This document shows positions 9,085 to 18,591 of a DNA stretch of 64,000 bases, piece by piece. Position 1 is the stretch's first letter. Each line of letters starts with the position of its first letter. Both the position numbers and the translations under genes were made by a program. Source of the DNA: JAPOXR01 sp965214695 (lineage in GTDB: Bacteria > Pseudomonadota > Alphaproteobacteria > Rhodobacterales > Rhodobacteraceae); contig OZ243967.1 of NCBI GenBank assembly GCA_965214695.1, positions 3,348,001 to 3,412,000 of the forward strand, written 5' to 3'. The notes below the pieces were generated by a model. The model searched no databases. It worked only from the letters and a program-made list of their open reading frames with translations, and was not told the DNA's origin.

Positions 9085-11184
9085 ATGACAGGATTCCACG
9101 TGAGTCAAGGTACATTCGACCGACTGGGCGCGCATCACGATGGCAGCGGCGTCAATTTCGCCGTCTTTTCCGAAAATGCCACAAGGATCGAGCTCTGCCT
9201 CTTCACGCCTGATGGCACGAAGGAGACGTCGCGCATTCCGTTGCCCGAACAGACTGGACCCATTTGGCACGGCCATGTTGAGGGACTGCCCGTCGGCTCC
9301 CTCTACGGTTACCGCGCCCACGGCAGCTATGCGCCCGAGTCCGGGCACCGCTTCAATCCCAACAAATTGCTCAACGATCCGTACACTCGGGAATACTTCG
9401 GCCAGTGGACAGGCCATGCCTCGACCTTCGGGTATGAACTTGAATCATCGGGTGGCGACCTGTCATTCAGCCGCGCTGACAGTGCGCCGCATGTCCCGAA
9501 ATCCGTCGTGTCGCACCCGGACCTGTTCACTGGCCTCGCTGGAGGACGGCATGTCCGCAGCGACAACGACTTGATTTACGAGGCCCATGTCAAAGGACTG
9601 ACACAGCGACATCCGCTGGTGCCCGAACACCTCCGTGGCACCTACGAAGGACTGGCCTCCGACCCGGTGATCGACCACCTGCACAAGCTGGGGGTGAAGG
9701 CGATCGAATTGATGCCGGTTCACAGCTTCGTTGATGACTCGTTTCTACTGGAGCGCGGATTGAACAACTATTGGGGCTACAACTCCATTGGGTTTTTCGC
9801 TGCTGAACCGCGCTATTTCGGTCCCGCCGGCCTTGTCGGCTTTCGCCAGATGGTCGATCGGCTCCACGCGGCCGGGCTCGAGGTCATCCTGGACGTCGTC
9901 TACAATCACACCGCCGAGGGTGATCACCGCGGCCAGACGCTCTCATTTCGCGGGCTTGACAATGCCGCCTATTACCGCCTGCTTGCCGGGCAGCCGCGTT
10001 ACTATGTCAACGATACCGGCTGCGGCAACACGCTGAACGTCTTGCATCCCAACGTGCTGCGCTTCGTGCTCGACAGCCTTCGTTTCTGGGTGGAGTGCAT
10101 GGGCGTGGACGGGTTTCGATTCGACCTGGCCACAACGCTGGGGCGCGAGAGCCACGGGTTCGATTCCTGGGGCGGCTTTCTCGATGCACTGCGCCAGGAC
10201 CCGGTTCTGGCACGTGTGCGCATGATTGCCGAGCCCTGGGACATAGGGCCAGGCGGTTACCAGCTGGGCAATTTCCCGTTCGAATTCTCGGAGTGGAATG
10301 ACAGCTATCGCGATACCGTGCGCCGCTATTGGCGTGGTGACGCGCACAGCGCTCAGGAACTGGGCGCGCGGCTTCTTGGATCAGCTGACAAGTTCGACCG
10401 TGGCGGCAGGCGCAGCTGGTCCTCGATCAATTTCGTGGCGTCGCATGACGGGTTCACATTGGCCGACACCACGCGCTTCAGCAGCCAGCACAACGAGGCC
10501 AACCTGGAAAACAACCAGGACGGACATCACTCGAACTACAGCGACAATTGCGGCCACGAAGGAGACACCGACAATTCGGCAGTCATTGCCGTTCGCGACC
10601 GTCGCATCCGCAGCATCCTGGCTACGTTGTTTCTGTCGCAGGGCACGCCAATGCTTCTTGCAGGTGACGAAATCGGGAATTCACAGGACGGCAACAACAA
10701 TGCCTATTGCCAGGACAACGAAATCGGTTGGGTGAATTGGGACGGAGCCGATGAAGAATTGTCGGCGTTCGTCACGATGCTCTCTGAATTCCGGCGTGCA
10801 CATTCTGCGGTTCGTCAGACCTATTTCCTGCACGGCGCCATTCGGGAAGCCGACGGATTGCCTGATGTTGAATGGACCGATTTCAGCGGCGGGCCTCTGC
10901 ACTGGCGGGATCCCGGGCTTTCGAATTTCTGCGTGACCCTGAGGTGTTCGGCTGGCACTTTGCAGGCCTCCGACGGTGATACGGTGTTTGTGGCCTTCAA
11001 CAGGTCCGAACACGCATTCGACGTCTCGTTGCCAGGCGTGAACCCAGGCCACCGATGGGTGCGCAACATCGACACCAGTCAACCAGGTCTTGATGCCGAG
11101 GGAAAGACGGAAACCGCGACGGCGCGTGTCGCTGCAGGTTCTGTCGCCGCCTTCTCCTGCCAACAGGACAGCGAAGACGCATGA
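9085..11184 (+). CDS. glgX: Glycogen debranching enzyme
   Basis: GH13 isoamylase-type enzyme, 699 residues, that hydrolyses alpha-1,6 branches left after phosphorylase action and releases short maltodextrins. Visible elements are an N-terminal CBM48-like domain (GVNFAVFSENATRIELCLF), the nucleophile Asp in VDGFRFDLATTLGR near residue 347, the acid Glu in MIAEPWDIGPGGYQLGNFP, and NFVASHDGFTLADT with the His-Asp pair. I prefer ATG 9085 to the in-frame ATG at 9043, which lies inside glgA. The glgX stop overlaps the malQ start (ATGA), so the released maltodextrins are probably processed by the next gene product. Confidence 0.94.
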   Translation: MTGFHVSQGTFDRLGAHHDGSGVNFAVFSENATRIELCLFTPDGTKETSRIPLPEQTGPIWHGHVEGLPVGSLYGYRAHGSYAPESGHRFNPNKLLNDPYTREYFGQWTGHASTFGYELESSGGDLSFSRADSAPHVPKSVVSHPDLFTGLAGGRHVRSDNDLIYEAHVKGLTQRHPLVPEHLRGTYEGLASDPVIDHLHKLGVKAIELMPVHSFVDDSFLLERGLNNYWGYNSIGFFAAEPRYFGPAGLVGFRQMVDRLHAAGLEVILDVVYNHTAEGDHRGQTLSFRGLDNAAYYRLLAGQPRYYVNDTGCGNTLNVLHPNVLRFVLDSLRFWVECMGVDGFRFDLATTLGRESHGFDSWGGFLDALRQDPVLARVRMIAEPWDIGPGGYQLGNFPFEFSEWNDSYRDTVRRYWRGDAHSAQELGARLLGSADKFDRGGRRSWSSINFVASHDGFTLADTTRFSSQHNEANLENNQDGHHSNYSDNCGHEGDTDNSAVIAVRDRRIRSILATLFLSQGTPMLLAGDEIGNSQDGNNNAYCQDNEIGWVNWDGADEELSAFVTMLSEFRRAHSAVRQTYFLHGAIREADGLPDVEWTDFSGGPLHWRDPGLSNFCVTLRCSAGTLQASDGDTVFVAFNRSEHAFDVSLPGVNPGHRWVRNIDTSQPGLDAEGKTETATARVAAGSVAAFSCQQDSEDA

Positions 11185-13202
11185 GCGACGACATCGACCT
11201 GGCCCGCCTGGCAACGGCACACGGGATTCTTGCAAGGCATTTGGACATGCAGGGCCGGATGCAGAGGGCGACGCCCGAGACCCTTCGCTCGCTGCTGGCG
11301 GCAAACGACATCGCTGCTGAAAATGCGGCCGCAATTCGCGACAGTCTTGCAGAATTTGCGGCACGAAAGAAAGCACGCCGGTTTCCGAGGGAAAAAATCG
11401 TCGAGAGCCGGCGCGAGACTCGGTTGGAAATCCATGGCTCGGCAACTTGGCAGCTTCGTTGTGACGAGACGGGTCGGCGTCTGGCCGACGGGCGCGCAAC
11501 GGATGCGGTCAACCTGCCGGCGGTTGAGTCCGGGACATATGCGCTTGACCTGGCCTGCTCGGATCGGCGCGAGACGACGAGAGTCATCGCTGCGCCGGCG
11601 CGCGCGCCTGGATTCCAGGGCGGCGCCGGCGTGACCCGGATCTGGGGAATGAACCTGGCGCTCTACGGGCTGAAGTCGTCTCGCAATGCGGGGATGGGCG
11701 ACTATGCGGATTTGGCTGAAATCTCGCGCGCCGCTGGAGAGGCGGGGGCCGACTTCATGGGTATCAACCCGGTCCATGCCATGGGGCACTCCTTTGTGTC
11801 GTCCAGCCCCTATTCGCCATCGCATCGAGGTTTCCTGAACACGAGGCACATCGCACTCGACTCGATTCCGGGTCTGGAATCGTCTCTTGCCGCGCGTCAG
11901 GCACTTGCCCGGGCGAAACCTGAACTTGGCAGGCTGAGAGCGACGCAACATGTGGACCATGAAGGCCACAGATCTGTGCATCAGTGCCTGTTGAGGGCCC
12001 TTTACAGTGTATTCCGGGCAGAGGCCCCTGATCAGGCTCGCCTGGACTTTGAGGTATTCCGCGCCGAAGGCGGAGACTACCTGGCGCAATTCGCCCGCTT
12101 CGAGACTGCCGCAATATGTCCGGCGGATCTGCTCTGCAGCGCCCCGGTCGATCGAAGCTTGCCGAACGGGGTCTGCGAGACCTTTCATTCCTGGCTCCAA
12201 TGGGTCGCGGACCGCCAGCTGGCCAGGGCTCAGCAGGCGGCCTGCATGGCCGGGATGTCTCTCGGGCTTTACATGGATCTTGCCGTGGGTGCGCGCAGGG
12301 ACGGAGCCGAAGGATTTTGCGAGCGGCGCTCCATTGCGAAAAATGTTTCCGTCGGTGCTCCACCGGATCACTTGAACCCTGACGGGCAGAACTGGAACCT
12401 GACCGCCTATGCGCCGCGCAAGCTTGCTGCGCAATGCTACCGGCCATTTCGCCGATTACTTGCTGCAACGATGCGCCATGCCGGTGTCGTTCGCATTGAC
12501 CACGCCCCGGGATTGAACCGAAGCTACTGGATTCCCGACGATGGCACCCCGGGAGGCTATGTAAGACAACCATTCGAAGCCCTTCTCGCGATCATCAAGA
12601 TCGAGGCAGAAAAATCTGGCGCCACGGTCATTGGAGAAGACCTCGGCCTTGTCCCGCGAGGGTTTCGGAAGTCGCTTCGCGACAACGGAATCTACGGCTG
12701 CTCGGTCATGCAATACGAGCGTGACGAGACAGGTCGTCTCAATCCAGGGAAGTGCTCGTCTTCCCGTGTCCTGGCAAGCTTCTCGACCCATGACACACCG
12801 ACCATCCGGGGGTTCAAGAACTGTCGGGACATCCACTGGTGGCAAAAGCTCGGCTGGATCGGCGAAGCTGCCGGCGCCCACGCAAGAAAGAAACGAAAAG
12901 AGGATGTTCGACAACTTGCCAGCGAACGACCGTCAGCCGATTTCGCGAACACTGTTCATACCCTGCTTTCCCGCTCGCCCGCTGCGATGGTCACTGCCCA
13001 GCTGGATGACATCCTTGATCATGAGGATGCCCAGAACCTGCCGGGCACGACGACCGAGCATCTGAACTGGCGTCGCAAGTATCACGTCGCGGTCGAGAAA
13101 CTTCCCGAAGATGCGAGGTTTCGGGAGATCGGTCGATTGATGAACGAAACCCGCGGCAACAACATGCCGTCCAACACTGACGAGAAATCCAATGGATGTT
13201 GA
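11181..13202 (+). CDS. malQ: 4-alpha-glucanotransferase (amylomaltase)
   Basis: GH77 disproportionating enzyme, 673 residues, that rearranges short maltodextrins into longer chains usable by phosphorylase. The GH77 catalytic blocks are visible: VRIDHAPGLNRSYWIP, with the nucleophile Asp, and TVIGEDLGLVP, with the acid Glu, followed by FSTHDTPTIRGF containing the His-Asp pair. About 170 N-terminal residues precede the barrel, as in proteobacterial MalQ. It starts in the ATGA overlap with glgX and ends 11 bases inside pgm. Its place next to glgX supports a role in glycogen turnover rather than maltose uptake, since no maltose transporter is present. Confidence 0.92.
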   Translation: MSDDIDLARLATAHGILARHLDMQGRMQRATPETLRSLLAANDIAAENAAAIRDSLAEFAARKKARRFPREKIVESRRETRLEIHGSATWQLRCDETGRRLADGRATDAVNLPAVESGTYALDLACSDRRETTRVIAAPARAPGFQGGAGVTRIWGMNLALYGLKSSRNAGMGDYADLAEISRAAGEAGADFMGINPVHAMGHSFVSSSPYSPSHRGFLNTRHIALDSIPGLESSLAARQALARAKPELGRLRATQHVDHEGHRSVHQCLLRALYSVFRAEAPDQARLDFEVFRAEGGDYLAQFARFETAAICPADLLCSAPVDRSLPNGVCETFHSWLQWVADRQLARAQQAACMAGMSLGLYMDLAVGARRDGAEGFCERRSIAKNVSVGAPPDHLNPDGQNWNLTAYAPRKLAAQCYRPFRRLLAATMRHAGVVRIDHAPGLNRSYWIPDDGTPGGYVRQPFEALLAIIKIEAEKSGATVIGEDLGLVPRGFRKSLRDNGIYGCSVMQYERDETGRLNPGKCSSSRVLASFSTHDTPTIRGFKNCRDIHWWQKLGWIGEAAGAHARKKRKEDVRQLASERPSADFANTVHTLLSRSPAAMVTAQLDDILDHEDAQNLPGTTTEHLNWRRKYHVAVEKLPEDARFREIGRLMNETRGNNMPSNTDEKSNGC

Positions 13203-14823
13203 GACCATGACCACCACGCCGTTCGAAGGCCAGAATCCCGGAACGTCGGGATTGCGAAAGAAGACCCGTGTCTTCATGCAGCCGCACTATCTGGAGAATT
13301 TCGTCCAGGCCATCTTCAACGCGATTGGCGGCGGCGCCGGCAAGACATTCGTTATTGGCGGCGACGGCCGCCACTACAACACGGAAGCAGTCCAGAAAAT
13401 CATGAGGATCGCGGCCGCCAACGGGGCGAGGAAACTCATTGTCGGCCAGAACGGCATCTTGTCCACGCCGGCAGCGTCCCACCTGATCCGGAAGAACCAG
13501 ACCGATGGCGGGTTCATATTGTCGGCAAGCCACAACCCGGGCGGCCTCGACGAGGATTTCGGCATAAAGTTCAATGGCTCGAATGGCGGTCCTGCTCCCG
13601 AGGGTCTGACGGGCAGGATGTTTGACGAAAGCAAGGCACTGGAATGCTACGCACTCGCCGTTTTCGAGGATATCGAGCTGGGGCATGTCGGGGCCGTGAC
13701 CCGAGGAGGTCTTGAGATCGAGATCGTCGATCCGGTAGTGGACTATCTGGCGTTGATGGAGCAACTCTTCGAGTTCGACGCAATTCGCGGGCTCTTCGCA
13801 AGTGGGTTCACCATGCGTTTCGATGCGATGCACGCCGTAACGGGCCCATATGCCCACGCCATTCTTGAAGATCGTCTGGGTGCGCCAAAGGGGACCGTGA
13901 TCAACGGCGTCCCAAAGGTGGATTTCGGCAAGGGTCACCCCGATCCCAACCCCGTTTGGGCGAAACCGCTGATGGATCTGATGATGTCCGACGATGCTCC
14001 AGATTTCGGTGCCGCGTCCGATGGCGACGGCGATCGCAACATGATCATTGGACGCCGTGCCTATGTGACCCCTTCCGACAGCTTGGCCATTCTTGCCGCA
14101 AACGCCCAATTGGCCCCGGCCTACTCTTCGGGGCTGACCGGAATCGCGCGTTCCATGCCGACCAGTGCCGCCAGCGACCGGGTCGCCGAGGAGCTGGGCA
14201 TCGAGGCATTCGAGACTCCCACCGGCTGGAAATTCTTCGGCAACCTTCTGGACGCCGGCCGGGTAACGATCTGCGGCGAGGAAAGTGCCGGAACCGGCTC
14301 CACCCATGTGCGCGAGAAGGACGGGCTCTGGGCGGTGCTCCTTTGGCTGAACATTCTGGCAAAGCGCAATGTCTCGGTTGCCGAGATCCTGGAAGATCAT
14401 TGGAGCAGGTTTGGCCGCCACTACTATTCGCGCCACGATTTCGAGGGTGTTGAGATCGATCAGGCAAACGCGCTTGTTGACAAGCTGGAACAAAGCCTTG
14501 CAGACCTGCCAGGTCGATGTCTTGCCGGCCTGACTGTCAAGGCAGCAGATCAGTTCTCGTACCATGATCCGGTGGATGGCTCGCTCATCCGCAATCAAGG
14601 ATTGCGCATTTGCTTCGAGGGGGGCGGACGCGCGGTGTTCCGACTGTCGGGAACGGGCACCGAAGGCGCTACTCTCCGCGTGTATCTTGAGCAATTCTCG
14701 CCTCCAGACGGAGATCATGGCCAAGAACCGCAGGATGCCCTGAAAGCCATTCGTGATGCTGCCTATGAGGCGAGCAGACTTGAAGCTTACCTGGGGCGAA
14801 CCGAGCCGGACGTGCGGACATGA
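13192..14823 (+). CDS. pgm: Phosphoglucomutase (alpha-D-glucose type)
   Basis: Interconverts glucose-1-phosphate and glucose-6-phosphate, the link between glycogen and central metabolism. 543 residues, the length of the Pgm type found in rhizobial glycogen operons. The phosphoserine loop ILSASHNPGGLDEDFG lies near residue 113, the metal loop DGDGDRNM follows, and the sugar-binding CGEESAGTGS is visible. The C-terminal phosphate-binding RLSGTGTEGATLR is also complete. The gene overlaps malQ by 11 bases and shares an ATGA overlap with pgi. An in-frame ATG at 13207 could be used instead of 13192. Confidence 0.95.
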   Translation: MDVETMTTTPFEGQNPGTSGLRKKTRVFMQPHYLENFVQAIFNAIGGGAGKTFVIGGDGRHYNTEAVQKIMRIAAANGARKLIVGQNGILSTPAASHLIRKNQTDGGFILSASHNPGGLDEDFGIKFNGSNGGPAPEGLTGRMFDESKALECYALAVFEDIELGHVGAVTRGGLEIEIVDPVVDYLALMEQLFEFDAIRGLFASGFTMRFDAMHAVTGPYAHAILEDRLGAPKGTVINGVPKVDFGKGHPDPNPVWAKPLMDLMMSDDAPDFGAASDGDGDRNMIIGRRAYVTPSDSLAILAANAQLAPAYSSGLTGIARSMPTSAASDRVAEELGIEAFETPTGWKFFGNLLDAGRVTICGEESAGTGSTHVREKDGLWAVLLWLNILAKRNVSVAEILEDHWSRFGRHYYSRHDFEGVEIDQANALVDKLEQSLADLPGRCLAGLTVKAADQFSYHDPVDGSLIRNQGLRICFEGGGRAVFRLSGTGTEGATLRVYLEQFSPPDGDHGQEPQDALKAIRDAAYEASRLEAYLGRTEPDVRT

Positions 14824-16469
14824 GTAACCGGAATTCAAGGATTGAACCGATGACTGACTGCTGGACACGGTTGGAGGAGAACCGCGAGAATTCGCGGGAT
14901 CGCCGGATTCTGTCGTTGTTCAGCGACGACAGAAGGCTTCAGTCCTTTGCCGCCGAAACCGATGGCATGTTCCTGGACTTCTCCAAGACCAACATCGACA
15001 TGGAAGCTCTCTCGATGTTGCTCGAACTGGCAAAGGCGGCCGGTTTGGCTGAGAAACGGGATGCAATGTTCCGCGGCGATCGGATCAACAGCACCGAGAA
15101 TCGCTCGGTGCTGCACACCGCCTTGCGATCATCCGGCAAGGGGCCGCTCGTCGTGGATGGCCGGGATGTCATGCCGGACGTCGAGACCACCCTCGAAGAC
15201 ATGTCGACCTTTGCAAACGGCGTCCGCGCAGGCCTGGTGACGTCCGCCTCGGGCGACCGTTTTGCCGACGTGGTCAATATCGGAATCGGAGGCTCGGATC
15301 TTGGGCCCGCGATGGCTACACGTGCCCTGGCACCCTACCGTGATGGACCGCGATGCCATTTCGTGTCCAATGTCGACGGTGCGCATGTCACCGACACGCT
15401 GCGCAAACTCGATCCGGCAACGACGCTGATCGTCATCGCCTCCAAGACGTTCACGACCATCGAGACGATGACCAATGCGGCTACGGCGCTAGGATGGCTC
15501 CGCAGTGCGCTGGGTGAAGACGTATCCGGCAACCTTGCCGCGGTTTCCTCTGCCCTGGACATGACAAGCGAGATGGGTGTCCCCTCCGAACGGGTCTTCG
15601 GATTCGCCGACTGGGTCGGTGGGCGCTATTCTCTCTGGGGGCCGGTCGGATTGCCTGTCATGTTGGCCATAGGCCCGGACGACTTTCGGGATTTCCTGTC
15701 CGGCGGCGCGGCCATGGACGCACATTTCCGATCTGCGCCATTCGAGCGGAACCTTCCTGTCCTGATGGGCCTGGTCGGTGTCTGGCACCGAAATGTCTGC
15801 CGATATCCTGCCCGGGCGGTCATCCCTTACGACCAGCGCCTTGCGCGTTTGCCTGCATATCTTCAGCAACTGGACATGGAGAGTAACGGCAAGCGCGTCG
15901 CGATCGACGGGCGGGTTCTGGAGCAGCCATCCGGGCCGGTCGTATGGGGCGAGCCTGGAACCAACGGTCAGCACGCATTCTTCCAGCTCTTGCATCAGGG
16001 CACCCAAGTGACTCCGGTCGAGTTTCTGTTGGCTGCCGAGGGCCATGAAGCGGACCTCGAAGAGCACCACGACTTGCTCAAGGCCAATTGCCTTGCCCAG
16101 GCGGAGGCACTCATGGTGGGCCGCTCATTTGATCAGGCGTTGGAAGTCGCGGCTGGATTGGGCTTCGAGGGGCCGGCGCGGCACTGCCAGGCTGCGCACC
16201 GGACATTTCCTGGAAACAGGCCGTCAACGACACTTGTCTACCCAAGGCTGACGCCGTTCACCCTGGGCCAGATCATCGCGCTGCATGAGCATCGGGTCTT
16301 CGTTGAGGGTGCCATCTGGGGGATCAACTCCTTCGATCAATGGGGTGTGGAACTGGGCAAGGAACTGGCCAAGACCTTGCTGCCAATGGTGCAGGGCCTG
16401 TCGGAAAGAAAGACCGATCCCTCGACCAGGGAACTGATCCGGCGGCTGGCGCAACGGCCAGGCAAGTGA
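14820..16469 (+). CDS. pgi: Glucose-6-phosphate isomerase
   Basis: Interconverts glucose-6-phosphate and fructose-6-phosphate. 549 residues, normal length. PGI blocks are visible: VNIGIGGSDLGPAMATRAL, the signature GGRYSLWGPVGLP, the region GTNGQHAFFQLLHQGTQ with the catalytic His, and INSFDQWGVELGKELAK with the catalytic Lys. It starts in an ATGA overlap with pgm and closes the operon. Placing pgi with pgm connects the fructose-6-phosphate made by the fructokinase at the operon start directly to ADP-glucose synthesis. Confidence 0.96.
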   Translation: MSNRNSRIEPMTDCWTRLEENRENSRDRRILSLFSDDRRLQSFAAETDGMFLDFSKTNIDMEALSMLLELAKAAGLAEKRDAMFRGDRINSTENRSVLHTALRSSGKGPLVVDGRDVMPDVETTLEDMSTFANGVRAGLVTSASGDRFADVVNIGIGGSDLGPAMATRALAPYRDGPRCHFVSNVDGAHVTDTLRKLDPATTLIVIASKTFTTIETMTNAATALGWLRSALGEDVSGNLAAVSSALDMTSEMGVPSERVFGFADWVGGRYSLWGPVGLPVMLAIGPDDFRDFLSGGAAMDAHFRSAPFERNLPVLMGLVGVWHRNVCRYPARAVIPYDQRLARLPAYLQQLDMESNGKRVAIDGRVLEQPSGPVVWGEPGTNGQHAFFQLLHQGTQVTPVEFLLAAEGHEADLEEHHDLLKANCLAQAEALMVGRSFDQALEVAAGLGFEGPARHCQAAHRTFPGNRPSTTLVYPRLTPFTLGQIIALHEHRVFVEGAIWGINSFDQWGVELGKELAKTLLPMVQGLSERKTDPSTRELIRRLAQRPGK

Positions 16470-16479
16470 CTTGCGGCCG

Positions 16480-16926
16480 AACGATTTCCGCGTTCCCGAT
16501 TCCCAATGCCCCGGCCAATTGTTGCAGGTGGCCCTGCACTGCGTCGCTGTCGGGCATGCCTGCTTCGCCACGCACGGCATGCCGAACGGCATCGGCGTCA
16601 ATCATGACATCTGATTGCATCGGGATTTCCGGGACGCTGGCGCAGAACCGGTGGCCAAGCAGCAAGGCGCGACCCAGGGTTTCGGCCCGCTGCAGTTCTG
16701 CCGGGGACTAAGGCTGGCCAATTCTGTCCTTGATCTCGGCGTCCGTCCTGTCGCCGTAGCGGGCCAGGATGGCAACCGACAGGAAGGCACGCTCGCGGTG
16801 CGAGATCCCGATGAAAGGGAATTCAAGCAGGCGAGGGAAACCGTCCTTCGCCCGGATCTTCTGGTGATCGCGCCAAGCCAGATCCGCCAACGAAGACCGG
16901 GAAGACCGTGACGCCCTTCGGCATCA
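16480..16926 (-). pseudogene. Decayed C-terminal fragment of an exopolyphosphatase (Ppx/GppA)-like gene
   Basis: Reading the minus strand in one frame gives LADLAWRDHQKIRA and then FPFIGISHRERAFLSVAILARYG (split here by description only). This closely resembles the C-terminal helical domain of alphaproteobacterial Ppx. The frame meets a TAG at 16710-16708 and continues open past it to give LGRALLLGHRFCASVPEI and LQQLAGALGIGNAEIVR, again Ppx-like. Upstream the frame is closed by a stop at 16926-16924 and I cannot find the N-terminal phosphatase domain in any frame before hisS. It looks like a 3' remnant of a lost ppx gene between pgi and hisS. Recognition is by eye. Confidence 0.5.
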
Positions 16927-17094
16927 TGGACCCATCTCCCGAGGCGCCGGGAAGCCAGGCGATCCTCGATCTCGGACATCGCGTCAGCCACAAGTGACAC
17001 ACCCTTCCATGCCGTTCCTGTTGCAACGCTGCGATGAGACCGGTAGTTGGGCCTCGTTTCTGACAGGCTCACAATCGCAGGGGAGCAGTGACTG

Positions 17095-18591
17095 ATGGCT
17101 TCCGGACGGCCGCGGCCGATCAACGTCAAGGGCTTCCGTGACTACTTCGGCGAAGAGGTCACGATCCGCCAGGATGTGCTTGACAGGATAACCGGTGTCT
17201 ACCGGCGCTACGGATTCGAGCCGCTGGAGACGCCGGCGGTGGAGACCCTGGCCGCGCTTGGCAAGTTCCTGCCAGACACCGACCGCCCCAATGAGGGGGT
17301 GTTCGCATGGCAGGAGGATGACGAGTGGCTGGCACTGCGCTATGACCTGACCGCGCCGCTGGCCAGGGTGGCTGCCCAGTACCGCAATACCCTGCCGCTG
17401 CCATATCGGCGATATGCGACCGGCGTGGTCTGGCGCAATGAAAAGCCCGGCCCCGGCCGCTACCGGCAATTCTACCAGTGCGACGCCGATACCGTCGGTT
17501 CGGCGACGATGGCCGCCGATGCGGAGATGTGCAGCCTGGCATGCGAGATCCTCGAATCGCTGGGCATTGGACGTGGCGACTACCAGCTCAGGCTGAACAA
17601 CCGGAAACTTCTCGACGGCACGCTGGCGGCGGCAGGTATCCTGGACCAGGACGGCTCCGGCGACAGTGACGCCAGGCGGGCCACGGTCCTCAGGGCAATG
17701 GACAAGCTCGACCGGGTGGGCGAGGCGGGTGTCCGCGACCTGCTCGGCAAGGGCCGACTCGACGGCAGCGGCGATTTTACCGCCGGGGCTGGTTTGGGCG
17801 CCTCGCAGATCGACCTGGTCATGGCTTTCCTCGGCGCCGGCGGGTCTGGCCCGGAGGCCACGCTTTCGGCGCTTGGCGAGATCGTGTCCAGAAGCCGGCT
17901 GGGTGCCGAAGGTGTTGCCGAATTGTCGGAGATCATGGAATTGCTGGCCGCCCAAGGCGCCGCTGCCAGCCAGTGCGTGGTCGACCCGTCGGTGGTGCGG
18001 GGGCTTGGCTATTATACCGGACCGGTCATGGAGGCTGTCCTGACCGCGGAGATCAGGGACCGGAAGGGACGCCGACGGCAATTCGGATCGGTCGTGGGCG
18101 GTGGCCGCTATGACGGTTTGGTCAGGCGGTTCACCGGCCAGGATCTTCCGGCCACCGGCATCTCGGTCGGGGTGGACCGGCTGCTGGCGGTCCAGGAAGC
18201 GCTGCGCCCGGACCGGGATCCGGTGCAGGGTCCGGTGGTGGTGACCGTCATGGACCGCGACCGGCTTGGCGATTACCAGGCGATGGTGGCGGAGTTGCGG
18301 TCGGCCGGCATCAGCGCCGAGATGTTCCTGGGCAATGCGAAGAATTTTGGCCGGCAGATGAAATATGCCGATTTGCGCAACGCGCCGCTGGCGATCATCG
18401 AGGGGGAAGACGAGCACCAGAGGGGGGTGGTACAGATCAAGGATCTGGTTCTCGGCAAGAGGATCGCCGATGCGGCAAGCCACGAGGAGTGGAAATCCCG
18501 GCCGATGCAGGAGGAGGTATCCCGGGCGGATCTGGTGAACGAGGTCGCCCGGAAACTGCACTCTGCGGGGCACGGTGATGCCGGGCGCTGA
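17095..18591 (+). CDS. hisS: Histidine--tRNA ligase
   Basis: Class II aminoacyl-tRNA synthetase, 498 residues, charging tRNA-His. Motif 2 reads VWRNEKPGPGRYRQFYQ and motif 3 GISVGVDRLLAV; the histidine-binding region reads RGLGYYTGPVMEAVL. These variants differ from the E. coli type and match the divergent alphaproteobacterial HisRS group, some members of which are known to work with tRNA-His lacking the extra G at position -1. A C-terminal anticodon-binding domain follows at about residue 380. ATG 17095 is preceded by AGGGGAG at a good distance. The 3' end overlaps hisZ, forming a hisS-hisZ-hisG unit. Confidence 0.95.
   Translation: MASGRPRPINVKGFRDYFGEEVTIRQDVLDRITGVYRRYGFEPLETPAVETLAALGKFLPDTDRPNEGVFAWQEDDEWLALRYDLTAPLARVAAQYRNTLPLPYRRYATGVVWRNEKPGPGRYRQFYQCDADTVGSATMAADAEMCSLACEILESLGIGRGDYQLRLNNRKLLDGTLAAAGILDQDGSGDSDARRATVLRAMDKLDRVGEAGVRDLLGKGRLDGSGDFTAGAGLGASQIDLVMAFLGAGGSGPEATLSALGEIVSRSRLGAEGVAELSEIMELLAAQGAAASQCVVDPSVVRGLGYYTGPVMEAVLTAEIRDRKGRRRQFGSVVGGGRYDGLVRRFTGQDLPATGISVGVDRLLAVQEALRPDRDPVQGPVVVTVMDRDRLGDYQAMVAELRSAGISAEMFLGNAKNFGRQMKYADLRNAPLAIIEGEDEHQRGVVQIKDLVLGKRIADAASHEEWKSRPMQEEVSRADLVNEVARKLHSAGHGDAGR

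Noticed and set aside
12991..14868. A 625-codon open frame on the minus strand opposite pgm
   Set aside because: No family features; an artefact of GC-rich third positions in pgm.
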